From Eisenbergiella porci (GTDB taxonomy: Bacteria > Bacillota > Clostridia > Lachnospirales > Lachnospiraceae): 64,000 nt of DNA. Shown here piece by piece: positions 53,361-62,514 of this stretch. The position numbers and the translations under genes are program-made. The stretch spans positions 1-64,000 of the forward strand of contig NZ_VUMI01000024.1 of the NCBI RefSeq assembly GCF_009696275.1, in the 5' to 3' direction. Under the pieces are notes generated by a model that was not told the origin of the DNA, ran no database searches, and worked only from the letters and a program-made list of their open reading frames with translations. Numbering within the stretch: the first letter of the stretch is position 1; each line of letters opens with the position of its first letter.

Positions 53361-54860
53361 ATGATACCATATATCATTGCCGGAGTAGTCATCGTTTTAG
53401 TTATTGCTATTATATTCACCGGATATAAGAAAGCGCCCCCGGATACGGCTTTTATTATTTCGGGTCTGCGCAAGAAGATCATCATTGGAAAGGCCAGCGT
53501 AAAGCTTCCGTTTTTGGAAAGAATGGATAAGCTGAGCCTGAAGCTGATCGCTATTGATGTAAAGACCACCAATGCGGTGCCCACTGCGGATTACATCAAT
53601 ATCCAGGTGGATGCGGCTGTTAATGTGAAGATCAGCAGCGAGCCCTCCCGGCTTGCCCTGGCGGCGGAGAACTTCCTGAACCAGAATATTCAGTACATTG
53701 CTTCCATAGCCAGAGAGGTGCTGGAAGGCAACATGAGAGAAATCGTGGGCCGCATGCGTCTGGAGGAAATGGTCAGCGACAGACAGAAATTCGCCAATCT
53801 GGTAAAAGAGAATGCAGAACCCGATCTGGCGGCCATGGGGCTTGACATCGTCAGCTTCAACGTGCAGAATTTCTCTGATGGCAACGGTGTTATCGAAGAT
53901 CTGGGAATCGACAACATTTCCCAGATTAAGAAAAAAGCTGCCATTGCCAAGGCGGAGGCGGAGAAGGAAATCGCCGTTGCCAAAGCGGAGGCAGATCGTC
54001 AGGCCAATGATGCAAGGATTAATTCGGAACGTGAAATTGCCAAGAAGAACAATGAGCTTGCCCTGCAGAAGGCCGAGCTGAAGAAGATGGAGGATACCAA
54101 GAAGGCGGAAGCGGACGCAGCCTACAGTATCCAACAGCAGCAGCAGAGAAAGACCATTGAAATTACCACGGCGGAAGCCAGCATCGCCAAGCAGGAAAAG
54201 GAAGTCATCCTGAAGCAGCGCGAGGCCGAGGTGCAGGAAAAGGCGCTGGACGCACAGGTAAAGAAGAAAGCGGAAGCAGACCGCTACGCGCGTCAGCAGC
54301 AGTCCGAGGCTGAACTGTATGAAAGACAGAAGAGGGCTGAGGCTGAGAAATTCGAGACTGAGAAGAGCGCCATGGCCATGAAGGCTACGGCGGAAGCCCA
54401 GGCGTTTGCAAAGGAGCAGGAGGCTGCCGGTATCCGCATGGTCGGTGAGGCGGAAGCGGAGGCTATCCGTGCCAAGGGTCTTGCGGAAGCGGAGGCCATG
54501 GAGAAAAAGGCGCTGGCTTACCAGAAGTACAACAATGCCGCCATGGCGGAAATGCTCATAAATGTACTGCCTGATATCGCCGGAAAGATTGCGGAGCCTC
54601 TCACCAAGATCGACAAAATTACCATTATCGGCAGCGGAGACAGCGACGGCGTGGGCGCCGTGGCGGATCATGTGCCTGCCGTTATGACGAAGCTGTTTGA
54701 AACCATGAAGGAAACCGTGGGAATAGATATGTCCGAAATCGTAAAGGCAGGCACCTATGATGCCAAGGTAAACCGGAATATCAATATCAGCGGCGTAACG
54801 CAGGAGGAAGCATCCAAAGCGGCTGCACAGGCTGCGGCTGTTGAGGCTATGGGGGATTAA
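53361..54860 (+). CDS. Flotillin-family (SPFH) membrane scaffold protein
   Basis: 499 aa from the ATG at 53361 (MIPYIIAGVVIVLVIAIIF), with AAGGAGGAGAAGG upstream. An N-terminal hairpin-type membrane segment (about residues 3-22) and an SPFH domain (about 30-200; PDTAFIISGLRKKIIIG) precede a long Ala/Glu/Lys coiled coil (about 200-400, AEAEKEIAVAKAEADRQ) and a C-terminal tail. It resembles YuaG/FloT: it forms membrane microdomain assemblies. No NfeD-like partner gene is adjacent, unlike many floT loci. Confidence 0.93.
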   Translation: MIPYIIAGVVIVLVIAIIFTGYKKAPPDTAFIISGLRKKIIIGKASVKLPFLERMDKLSLKLIAIDVKTTNAVPTADYINIQVDAAVNVKISSEPSRLALAAENFLNQNIQYIASIAREVLEGNMREIVGRMRLEEMVSDRQKFANLVKENAEPDLAAMGLDIVSFNVQNFSDGNGVIEDLGIDNISQIKKKAAIAKAEAEKEIAVAKAEADRQANDARINSEREIAKKNNELALQKAELKKMEDTKKAEADAAYSIQQQQQRKTIEITTAEASIAKQEKEVILKQREAEVQEKALDAQVKKKAEADRYARQQQSEAELYERQKRAEAEKFETEKSAMAMKATAEAQAFAKEQEAAGIRMVGEAEAEAIRAKGLAEAEAMEKKALAYQKYNNAAMAEMLINVLPDIAGKIAEPLTKIDKITIIGSGDSDGVGAVADHVPAVMTKLFETMKETVGIDMSEIVKAGTYDAKVNRNINISGVTQEEASKAAAQAAAVEAMGD

Positions 54861-54951
54861 TTCCCAAAAATCACATCGCAGGAAAAGCTGCATACATAAA
54901 AACGTTACCGCGGCAATAAAATGTATCAATACATTGCGAACAGGTATCCGT

Positions 54952-56265
54952 ATGCGCACAAAAATTTTTCATGTGATAGTTCTTTCCTGTATCCTGGCAC
55001 TCAGCTCGGCTGTCCTATTTCCCGTAAGACCTCTTGAGGTATGTGCCCGGGAGAATGATGAAAATAGTACAACCAGTGAATTATACGCCCTGTCCGCCGT
55101 CCTTATGGATGCGGACAATGGGCGTATTTTGCTGCAGAAAAATGCTTCGGAGGTGCTGCCCATGGCAAGCACAACCAAGATCATGACCTGTATCCTGGCG
55201 CTTGAGCAGGCGAATCTGGACGATTATGTTTCTGTTTCCTCCTATGCGGCGGGCATGCCCAAGGTCCATCTGGGCGTATCCAGGGGGCAGGTGTTCCGTC
55301 TGGGAGATCTGCTCTATTCCCTGATGCTGGAATCCCATAATGACGCGGCCGCTATTATAGCCGAGCATGTGGGCAACTGCCTGGACGGAGGCGGCAAACG
55401 GAGCGCGGACAATTCGGAGGAGGAGAGCAGGGCGGCCGTACTGCGGTTTGCAGCGCTGATGAATGCGAAGGCGGAGGAGATCGGCTGTACGGATACTTTT
55501 TTTATTACGCCCAACGGCCTGGATGCCATTATGACTTATACGGACGATGAGGGGAACGAGGCCCAGCGGCAGCATTCCACCACAGCCGGGGATCTGGCCC
55601 GCATCATGAGCTACTGCATTACCGATTCCCCGAAAAAGGAGGATTTCCTTGCAATCACCCGGACAGCCGATTATTCTTTTACCGATTATAAGCTGGGGGA
55701 AGATAATCAATGGTTAACGGGAAGCAGGCAGTTTTCCTGTACGAACCACAATGCCTTCCTTAATATGATGGAAGGAGCGCTCACCGGAAAGACCGGCTTT
55801 ACGGGCAAAGCAGGCTACTGTTACGTAGGGGCGCTTTCCAGGGAGGGAAAGACCTTCTCCATCGCCCTGCTTGCCTGCGGCTGGCCGAACCATAAGAGCT
55901 GGAAATGGCACGATGCCAAGCTGCTGTATGAATACGGGCTTGCCAATTATGAGAAGAGGAATATTTATGAAAAGGCAGAGCTGGCGCCGGTGCCGGTAAC
56001 GGGGGGAATCCAGGCAGAAATGCCCCTTCAGGTGCAGGAACAGGAGATTTCCCTGCTGCTGTGTGATCAGGACGAGGTGCGCATGGAGGTGGAGATCCCT
56101 GAGACTATGGAAGCACCCGTACATGCCGGGAAAACGGTGGGCTTTGAAACCTACTATGTCAACGGCGAGGTATATGCACAGTTGCCGATCACTACGGCGG
56201 CGGATGTGCTTGCGCTGACCTACCGGTACTGCCTGGACCGTATCCTGGAGCTGTTCTGGCTCTGA
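54952..56265 (+). CDS. D-alanyl-D-alanine carboxypeptidase (DacB/DacF-like)
   Basis: 437 aa from the ATG at 54952 (MRTKIFHVIVLSC); a longer in-frame ORF from 54841 would overlap the flotillin gene and lacks the signal peptide start. Signal peptide about 1-30. Motifs: STTK (in MASTTKIMTC), SHN (in LESHNDAAA) and KTG (GKTGFTGKAGY). The C-terminal PBP5-like domain is present, and a Glu/Asn-rich insertion follows the SHN block. It trims peptidoglycan stem peptides. One of two such enzymes in the window; which serves sporulation is unclear. Confidence 0.91.
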   Translation: MRTKIFHVIVLSCILALSSAVLFPVRPLEVCARENDENSTTSELYALSAVLMDADNGRILLQKNASEVLPMASTTKIMTCILALEQANLDDYVSVSSYAAGMPKVHLGVSRGQVFRLGDLLYSLMLESHNDAAAIIAEHVGNCLDGGGKRSADNSEEESRAAVLRFAALMNAKAEEIGCTDTFFITPNGLDAIMTYTDDEGNEAQRQHSTTAGDLARIMSYCITDSPKKEDFLAITRTADYSFTDYKLGEDNQWLTGSRQFSCTNHNAFLNMMEGALTGKTGFTGKAGYCYVGALSREGKTFSIALLACGWPNHKSWKWHDAKLLYEYGLANYEKRNIYEKAELAPVPVTGGIQAEMPLQVQEQEISLLLCDQDEVRMEVEIPETMEAPVHAGKTVGFETYYVNGEVYAQLPITTAADVLALTYRYCLDRILELFWL

Positions 56266-56421
56266 TGCAAAGCACGGCCGGCTGATCCGTAAAAGAAAAC
56301 TATGGCAGAAAGGAAAGCTGCTGAAAAAACAGGGGAATTTGCACGGAAAAAAAACGAAAAAAATTTGTTTTCTGCATGAAAATTTTACTTTTTCCATCTA
56401 GTCCTTTTTCAGGTTTCGTGT

Positions 56422-56535
56422 TATACTACTAAAATACGGATGCTGTGAGCACGGGTCAGGAAGCAGCGGTGAGGTTGTCCCAATCGGAACCACTGCCCGC
56501 GGCCGCAGATTTCAGCCTGCAGGTGCTTGTACAGC
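56422..56535 (+). promoter_or_regulatory. Structured leader of the Na+-pump carboxyltransferase operon
   Basis: A TATACT -10 (56422-56427) with only a poor -35 is followed by a foldable leader. The outer stem pairs 56442-56452 with 56523-56535 (GCTGT-GAGCAC with GTGCTT-GT-ACAGC); one hairpin inside spans 56466-56496 and a weaker one 56505-56520. The gap 56266-56584 holds no ORF. It does not match the B12, TPP, Mg or c-di-GMP riboswitch cores I know. It may be a novel regulatory RNA, or incidental folding. Confidence 0.5.
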
Positions 56536-56584
56536 CGTAGATTAAAGTTAACTTTTTTATTAATATAAAATGGAGGGCTGAAAA

Positions 56585-58015
56585 ATGAGTATTACTTCAC
56601 AAGCGAGTCAAAGAATTACCGCTTTGCTCGATGACAACAGTTTCGTTGAAATTGGCGCTATGGTAACTGCCAGAGCAACTGATTTCAATTTGAAACAGAC
56701 AGAAACTCCTTCCGACGGATGTATCACCGGCTATGGAGTGATTGACGGCAACCTTGTGTATGTTTACAGCCAGGACGCTTCCGTATTGGGCGGCAGTATT
56801 GGTGAGATGCATGCAAAGAAGATTGCCGGACTCTATGATCTGGCGATGAAGACAGGCGCACCTGTGATTGGCCTGATTGATTCCGCCGGACTCAGATTAC
56901 AGGAAGCAACGGATGCGCTGAACGCTTTCGGGGAGATCTATAAGAAACAGACGCTTGCTTCCGGTGTGATTCCTCAGATTACAGCTGTTTTCGGAACCTG
57001 CGGCGGCGGACTTGCACTGTTCCCCGCGCTGACCGATTTTACCTTCATGGAAGAGAAGAAGGCCAGACTGTTTGTAAACGCACCCAATGCGCTTGCAGGA
57101 AATGAAATTTCCAAATGTGATACCTCCAGTGCGGCTTTCCAGAGTGAAGAAGCAGGTATCGTGGATTTCGTTGGTGACGAAGCAGCCGTTCTCGGACAGA
57201 TCAGGGATCTGGTATGCATGCTTCCTTCCAACAATGAAGATGACAATTCTTTCGTGGAATGCACGGACGATCTGAACCGTGCGGAAGCATCTCTGGCCAA
57301 CTGTGTGGGAGATACATCCATCGCTCTTTCCACTATCGCAGACGACAATGCTTTTGTTGAAGTTAAGGCTGCATATGCCAAAGAAATGGTAACCGGCTTT
57401 ATGAAGCTGAACGGGATTACCGTAGGCGCTGTGGCTAACCGCTGTGAAGTTTACAATGACGAAGGTGAGAAGACCGCTTCCTTTGATGCTGCGCTTTCTC
57501 CCGCAGGCTGTGATAAGGCCGCTGAATTCGTCAGCTTCTGCGATGCATTCAACATTCCGGTGCTTACACTGACCAACGTAAACGGCTTTACGGCGGACAA
57601 GTGCTCCGAGAAGAAGATTGCAAAGGCTGCTGCCAGACTTACATATGCGTTTGCGGACGCAACTGTTCCGAAGGTTAATGTTATTATCGGAAAGGCTTAC
57701 GGAAGCGCTTACGTTGCAATGAATTCCAAGGCTATCGGCGCAGATATGACCTACTGCTGGCCGGATGCTGAAATCGGAACCATGGATGCCAAGCTGGCAG
57801 CCAAGATCATCTGCGACGGACAGGGGGCTGACGCAGTGAATGAATGTGCAAAGGAATATGCTTACCTGCAGACCAGCGCAGTTTCTGCTGCTAAGAGAGG
57901 ATATGTGGATGCTATTATCGAACCCGCCGATACAAGAAAATATGTAATCGGTGCATTCGAGATGCTCTTCACAAAGAGAGAAGACCGCCCTGCAAAAAAA
58001 CACGGTACAGTATAA
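56585..58015 (+). CDS. Carboxyltransferase subunit (MmdA / 12S type)
   Basis: 476 aa, crotonase-like carboxyltransferase of the acyl-CoA carboxylase family: DGCITGYGVIDGNLVYVYSQD near residues 43-63, GLIDSAGLRLQEA (about 97-109), CGGGLALFPALTDF with the oxyanion hole Gly pair, and a second half with GCDKAAEFVSFCDAFNIPVLTL and AKAYGSAYVAMNS-like GKAYGSAYVAMNSKA. It transfers CO2 between a biotin carrier and an acyl-CoA such as propionyl-/methylmalonyl-CoA; the substrate cannot be fixed by eye. It is the first gene of a five-gene operon and its start has GGAGGG upstream. Confidence 0.9.
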   Translation: MSITSQASQRITALLDDNSFVEIGAMVTARATDFNLKQTETPSDGCITGYGVIDGNLVYVYSQDASVLGGSIGEMHAKKIAGLYDLAMKTGAPVIGLIDSAGLRLQEATDALNAFGEIYKKQTLASGVIPQITAVFGTCGGGLALFPALTDFTFMEEKKARLFVNAPNALAGNEISKCDTSSAAFQSEEAGIVDFVGDEAAVLGQIRDLVCMLPSNNEDDNSFVECTDDLNRAEASLANCVGDTSIALSTIADDNAFVEVKAAYAKEMVTGFMKLNGITVGAVANRCEVYNDEGEKTASFDAALSPAGCDKAAEFVSFCDAFNIPVLTLTNVNGFTADKCSEKKIAKAAARLTYAFADATVPKVNVIIGKAYGSAYVAMNSKAIGADMTYCWPDAEIGTMDAKLAAKIICDGQGADAVNECAKEYAYLQTSAVSAAKRGYVDAIIEPADTRKYVIGAFEMLFTKREDRPAKKHGTV

Positions 58016-58033
58016 GAAAGGATGATACTTAAT

Positions 58034-58789
58034 ATGAAAAAAAGGTTGTTAGTATTAGGTATGGCTATCATCTGTATCTTCGGCATGACGGCCTGTGGCA
58101 AAGCCGCAGATGAGTCTGCAGCGAATGCACTTGGTATAACGGAAGAGGGGGCTATCAATTATGCGGACCAGGTACTTGATTCCGTAAGAACCATTGTGGA
58201 ACAGGAAATGCAGGATCAGTATGCAAACGACGCGGTAGTTTCCGCGGCCCTGACCAGCTGGTCTTCCGCGATGGAAGATATCGGGGAATTCAAGTCTATC
58301 ACGGACCATGAGGTAATTGTTGACAAGGACGGCGCCACCATTCATGTTATGGTGGAAGGAACCGATCATGACGCGGTTGTGGAAATCCTTCTGGATGACC
58401 AGCTGACGCTGACCGGTATTACGACGAACGTTAAGTATTCCATGGGAGAGCTTATGGAAAAAGCGGCCCTGAATACCATTCTTGGTATGGGAACCGTATT
58501 CGTTGTCCTGGTTCTTATCAGCCTGATTATTTCCTGCTTCGTAGTAATTCCTAAAATACAGGATGCTTTCACAGGAAAGAAGAACAAGGAAACCGCAGAG
58601 CCGGTATCCGTACCCGCTGCACCTGCTCCCGTAGCAGCAGCGGCCGTTGAAGAAGATCTGACAGATGATTATGAACTGGTAGCAGTTATTGCAGCCGCCA
58701 TTGCAGCAAGCGAAGGAGCTGCATCCACGGACGGTTTTGTAGTAAGAAGCATCAGACGCGCCAATACCAGCAAATGGAAAGCTAATTAA
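58034..58789 (+). CDS. OadG-like subunit fused to a lipoprotein domain
   Basis: 251 aa from the ATG at 58034, with AAAGGATGA upstream. A lipoprotein signal peptide with lipobox MTAC (Cys near residue 21) opens the protein. An extracytoplasmic domain (about 30-145) of unknown type is followed by one membrane helix (about 150-175), a short Pro/Ala linker and a C-terminal OadG-like end (ELVAVIAAAIAASEGAAS with a basic tail SIRRANTSKWKAN). Ordinary OadG gamma/delta subunits are 80-120 aa and have no lipid anchor, so this is an extended variant. It probably assembles the pump. Confidence 0.8.
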   Translation: MKKRLLVLGMAIICIFGMTACGKAADESAANALGITEEGAINYADQVLDSVRTIVEQEMQDQYANDAVVSAALTSWSSAMEDIGEFKSITDHEVIVDKDGATIHVMVEGTDHDAVVEILLDDQLTLTGITTNVKYSMGELMEKAALNTILGMGTVFVVLVLISLIISCFVVIPKIQDAFTGKKNKETAEPVSVPAAPAPVAAAAVEEDLTDDYELVAVIAAAIAASEGAASTDGFVVRSIRRANTSKWKAN

Positions 58790-58818
58790 ATAATTGTTTA
58801 ACAGGAGGAAATTTCACC

Positions 58819-59199
58819 ATGAAGAATTATACAATTACCGTTAACGGAAACGTATATGATGTAGTAGTAGAAGAAGGCGCTTCCACAGGCGCACCCGCAG
58901 CAGCTCCCAAAGCAGCGCCGAAGGCGGCTCCCAAGGCAGCTCCCGCTGCAGCACCCAAGGCAGCAGCTCCCGCCGGCGCAGCAGGCAGCGTGAAGATTGA
59001 AGCCGGCGCAGCAGGAAAAGTATTCAGCATTGACGCCAAGGTTGGACAGGCTGTTAAGGCTGGTGATGCTATTGTTACTATTGAAGCAATGAAGATGGAA
59101 ATCCCTGTTGTTGCTCCTTCTGACGGAACCGTGGCAAGTATTGACGTGGCTGTTGGCGATGCCGTTGAAGCAGGCGGTCTGCTTGCAACATTAAACTAA
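58819..59199 (+). CDS. Biotin carboxyl carrier protein of the Na+ pump
   Basis: 126 aa. An N-terminal strand region (about 1-20), a Pro/Ala/Lys-rich flexible linker (about 21-55, with repeated KAAP units) and a biotinyl domain with EAMKMEIP; the biotinylated Lys is K92. It shuttles CO2 between carboxyltransferase subunits and the Na+-translocating beta subunit. AGGAGG precedes the ATG. Confidence 0.96.
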   Translation: MKNYTITVNGNVYDVVVEEGASTGAPAAAPKAAPKAAPKAAPAAAPKAAAPAGAAGSVKIEAGAAGKVFSIDAKVGQAVKAGDAIVTIEAMKMEIPVVAPSDGTVASIDVAVGDAVEAGGLLATLN

Positions 59200-59289
59200 T
59201 CAGAAGAAGCGGTTTATACCGTTTTCTACCAAAGCCCATGAAGTCGTGATTTATGAGTTTTGGCTGAAATAACATGGGAGGTCAACAGA

Positions 59290-60441
59290 ATGGATTACAT
59301 AGTAACCACATTAGACAATCTGGTGCATCAGACGGCATTCTTCAACCTGACCTGGGGAAACTACCTGATGATCGCAGTAGCTTGTATCTTTCTTTACCTG
59401 GCAATTGCCAAGGGTTTTGAGCCTCTGCTTTTAACTCCGATTGCATTCGGTATGCTGCTTGTTAATATCTATCCTGATATAATGCTGCATGCGGAGGACG
59501 CGGCCAACGGAGTGGGCGGACTGCTCTATTATTTCTACAAACTGGATGAGTGGGCAATCCTGCCATCCCTGATTTTCCTGGGCGTAGGCGCCATGACGGA
59601 CTTCGGTCCCCTGATTGCAAACCCCAAGAGCTTCCTGCTGGGCGCAGCGGCGCAGTTCGGTATCTTCGCAGCCTATTTCGGAGCTATCGGCCTGGGCTTC
59701 AATGACAAAGCGGCAGCTGCCATCTCTATTATCGGCGGCGCTGACGGCCCTACCTCCATTTTCCTTTGCGGTAAGCTGGGACAGACAACTCTTCTGGGGC
59801 CCATTGCGGTAGCGGCATATTCCTATATGTCCCTGGTTCCCATTATCCAGCCGCCTATTATGAAGCTTCTTACTACAGAGAAGGAAAGAAAAATCAAAAT
59901 GGAACAGCTTCGTCCCGTATCCAAGCTGGAAAAGATTCTGTTCCCTATTATCGTTACCATCGTTGTATGTCTGATTCTTCCTACCACAGCGCCTCTTGTT
60001 GGTATGCTGATGTTGGGTAACCTGTTCAGAGAATCCGGCGTTGTAAGACAGCTGACAGACACAGCCTCCAATGCCCTGATGTATATTGTAGTAATCCTGC
60101 TGGGAACCTCCGTAGGCGCTACAACAAGTGCGGAAGCATTCCTGAATATAGACACCCTGAAAATCGTTGCGCTGGGACTGATTGCGTTTGCGTTTGGTAC
60201 CGCGGCAGGCGTACTCTTCGGTAAGCTGATGTGTGTGATAACACACGGCAAGGTGAATCCTCTGATTGGCTCGGCCGGCGTATCCGCAGTGCCCATGGCT
60301 GCCAGAGTTTCTCAGAAGGTCGGCGCCGAAGCGGATCCTACGAACTTCCTGTTGATGCATGCTATGGGACCCAACGTAGCCGGCGTTATCGGTACTGCAG
60401 TAGCAGCCGGTACCTTCATGGCTATCTTCGGAGTATTCTGA
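59290..60441 (+). CDS. Na+-translocating decarboxylase beta subunit
   Basis: 383 aa from the ATG at 59290 with GGGAGG upstream; an upstream in-frame start (59260) is before that site. About nine to eleven membrane helices. Hallmarks of OadB/GcdB/Mmd[11 protein letters not shown] (with the catalytic Asp near residue 158), a [20 protein letters not shown] segment near 245-262 and [17 protein letters not shown] near 335. It decarboxylates carboxybiotin and pumps Na+ out of the cell. Partner genes on both sides. Confidence 0.96.
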   Translation: MDYIVTTLDNLVHQTAFFNLTWGNYLMIAVACIFLYLAIAKGFEPLLLTPIAFGMLLVNIYPDIMLHAEDAANGVGGLLYYFYKLDEWAILPSLIFLGVGAMTDFGPLIANPKSFLLGAAAQFGIFAAYFGAIGLGFNDKAAAAISIIGGADGPTSIFLCGKLGQTTLLGPIAVAAYSYMSLVPIIQPPIMKLLTTEKERKIKMEQLRPVSKLEKILFPIIVTIVVCLILPTTAPLVGMLMLGNLFRESGVVRQLTDTASNALMYIVVILLGTSVGATTSAEAFLNIDTLKIVALGLIAFAFGTAAGVLFGKLMCVITHGKVNPLIGSAGVSAVPMAARVSQKVGAEADPTNFLLMHAMGPNVAGVIGTAVAAGTFMAIFGVF

Positions 60442-60554
60442 TCGGAGCCGCCTTTGCAGTTCAGTCTGCCCGGCAGGTAAGCGGGGGAGGCTGAACGGTA
60501 ACGGACAGTCTTTCAGATTACTACACTTTATTAGAAATTTAGGAGGAAAAGGAA

Positions 60555-61961
60555 ATGTCAGACCCGAAACCCATTAAAATTATGGAAACCGTATTACGTG
60601 ACGCACATCAGTCTCTGATTGCCACCAGAATGCCTACCGAATTTATGCTTCCCATTGCTGAGAAGATGGACAAGGTTGGCTATGAGGCAGTAGAGTGCTG
60701 GGGCGGCGCTACTTTTGATGCATCCATGCGTTTCTTACATGAAGATCCGTGGGAAAGACTGAGAAAGTTAAGGGCAGCTTTCAAGAACACAAAGCTGCAG
60801 ATGCTGTTAAGAGGACAGAATATTCTTGGATATCGTCATTATGCTGATGATGTGGTTGAGTACTTCGTACAGAAATCCATCGCAAACGGTATTGACGTTA
60901 TCAGAATTTTTGACTGTCTGAACGACCTGCGCAACCTGGAATGCTCCGTAAAAGCCTGCAATAAGGAAGGCGGACATGCGCAGGTAGCTCTGGCTTATAC
61001 ATTGGGCGATGCCTACACTATGGAATACTGGATGAACATTGCCAAAGAAATTGAGAACATGGGTGCAAACTCCATTTGTATCAAGGATATGGCGGGACTT
61101 CTGGTTCCTTATGAAGCAGACAGACTGATCCGTTCCATGAAATCCGCTACCAAGCTGCCGATTCAGCTGCATACCCACTATACCTCAGGTGTTGCCAGCA
61201 TGACATATCTGAAGGCTGTGGAAGCGGGCGTTGATATTATCGACTGTGCAATTTCCCCGTTCGCACTGGGAACCTCCCAGCCTGCAACAGAGGTTATGGT
61301 TGAAACCTTCCGCGGAACTCCTTATGATACAGGATATGATCAGGCTCTGCTTGCTGAAATCGCTGATTACTTCAGACCTTACAGAGAAGAGTGCCTGAAG
61401 ACCGGCCTGATGGATCCCAAGGTTCTCGGCGTTAACATTAAGACTCTTATGTATCAGGTACCCGGCGGTATGCTTTCCAACATGGTTAGCCAGCTGAAGG
61501 AACAGAACGCAAGCGACAAGTATGATGCAGTGCTTCAGGAAATCCCCAGAGTCCGTAAGGATCTTGGTGAGCCGCCGCTTGTTACTCCTTCCTCCCAGAT
61601 CGTTGGTACTCAGGCTGTATTCAACGTTCTGATGGGTGAGAGATATAAAATGGCTACCGATCAGACCAAGGATCTGCTTGCCGGCAAATACGGTGTAACT
61701 GTTAAACCTTTCAATCCGGAGGTTCAGAAGAAGGTTATCGGAGACAGGGAAGTTATTACCTGCCGTCCTGCAGACCTGCTTCCTAACGAGCTGGACAAGA
61801 TTGAATCTGAAATGAAGGAATGGAAACAGCAGGATGAGGACGTACTGAGCTATGCTCTGTTCCCTCAGGTTGCCATGGACTTCTTCAAATACCGTCAGGC
61901 GCAGCAGGAGAAGGTTGATATGACTCAGGCTGACACCAAGAACGGCGCTTATCCGGCATAA
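60555..61961 (+). CDS. Oxaloacetate decarboxylase alpha / 5S-type carboxyltransferase without biotin domain
   Basis: 468 aa. TIM-barrel of the HMGL-like family: ETVLRDAHQSLIATRM (residues about 11-26, metal), GYEAVECWGGATFDA, IKDMAGLLVPYEADRL and HTHYTSGVASMTYLKAVEAG (metal histidines). PVARB-like domain at the C-terminus. The biotinyl domain that ends typical OadA (about 590 aa) is absent; the separate BCCP encoded upstream would replace it. It moves CO2 between oxaloacetate/pyruvate and biotin. GGAGG precedes the ATG. Confidence 0.93.
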   Translation: MSDPKPIKIMETVLRDAHQSLIATRMPTEFMLPIAEKMDKVGYEAVECWGGATFDASMRFLHEDPWERLRKLRAAFKNTKLQMLLRGQNILGYRHYADDVVEYFVQKSIANGIDVIRIFDCLNDLRNLECSVKACNKEGGHAQVALAYTLGDAYTMEYWMNIAKEIENMGANSICIKDMAGLLVPYEADRLIRSMKSATKLPIQLHTHYTSGVASMTYLKAVEAGVDIIDCAISPFALGTSQPATEVMVETFRGTPYDTGYDQALLAEIADYFRPYREECLKTGLMDPKVLGVNIKTLMYQVPGGMLSNMVSQLKEQNASDKYDAVLQEIPRVRKDLGEPPLVTPSSQIVGTQAVFNVLMGERYKMATDQTKDLLAGKYGVTVKPFNPEVQKKVIGDREVITCRPADLLPNELDKIESEMKEWKQQDEDVLSYALFPQVAMDFFKYRQAQQEKVDMTQADTKNGAYPA

Positions 61962-61989
61962 GCAAAGCAACAGGACAGATATGATAGTG

Positions 61990-62019
61990 ACAGGCGGACA
62001 TCTGCAGGTGCCCGCCTGT
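61990..62019 (+). terminator. Likely terminator between the pump operon and the thioesterase
   Basis: ACAGGCGG (61990-61997) pairs with CCGCCTGT (62012-62019) around a 14-nt loop. Only a short T-rich stretch follows, so it may be partial and let transcription reach the thioesterase gene. Confidence 0.55.
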
Positions 62020-62070
62020 TGTCTATCAGCCGCTGGAAACGCGGTGTCCGGGAAAGGAAGGCAACGAATA

Positions 62071-62514
62071 ATGACAGAAACAAAGGATTATATAAGAAAA
62101 GTACAATATTATGAGACTGACAGAATGGGAATTGTCCATCATTCCAACTATATCCGGTGGATGGAAGAGGCCAGGACGGATGTGCTGGAGCAGATTGGAC
62201 TTCCTTATGACAAGATTGAGAGAGCGGGGATTCTGATACCGGTTCTGGGCGTATCCTGTGATTACCGTATTTCCTTCCGGTATTCTGAAGTTTTCAGGGT
62301 AAAGGTTATTCCGGAGAAGTTCAATGGAATCAAAATGAGCCTGCGGTACGAAATATATGGGCAGGAGGATGGAAAGCTCCATGCAGCGGGGGAGACAAGC
62401 CATTGCTTCCTGGACAGGAAAATGAAACCGGTCCATATGAAGAGGGATTATCCTGAAATCTACAGCAGACTGACGGAGTACATGGGAGTGAAGAAAGAGG
62501 AAGAAAGCCTCTAA
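62071..62514 (+). CDS. Acyl-CoA thioesterase, YbgC/4HBT family
   Basis: 147 aa from the ATG at 62071 with GGAAAGGAAGG upstream; the longer ORF start at 61981 lies in the hairpin. Hot-dog fold: YYETDRMGIVHHSNYIRWMEEAR (about residues 11-33) with the catalytic Asp of the YbgC/4-hydroxybenzoyl-CoA thioesterase type. It hydrolyses acyl-CoA thioesters; the substrate is unknown. It follows the carboxyltransferase operon, so release of an acyl-CoA product is an attractive guess. Its stop codon overlaps by 4 nt the stop of the convergent AraC regulator. Confidence 0.9.
   Translation: MTETKDYIRKVQYYETDRMGIVHHSNYIRWMEEARTDVLEQIGLPYDKIERAGILIPVLGVSCDYRISFRYSEVFRVKVIPEKFNGIKMSLRYEIYGQEDGKLHAAGETSHCFLDRKMKPVHMKRDYPEIYSRLTEYMGVKKEEESL

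Noticed and set aside
53397-54959. Long minus-strand ORF (520 codons) opposite the flotillin gene
   Set aside because: It is a shadow of the repetitive Ala/Glu/Lys codons of the flotillin coiled coil; no ribosome site or recognisable protein.
56490-56500. Cobalamin riboswitch in the carboxyltransferase leader
   Set aside because: Only CCACTGC resembles the B12 box; the conserved core and the length are missing.
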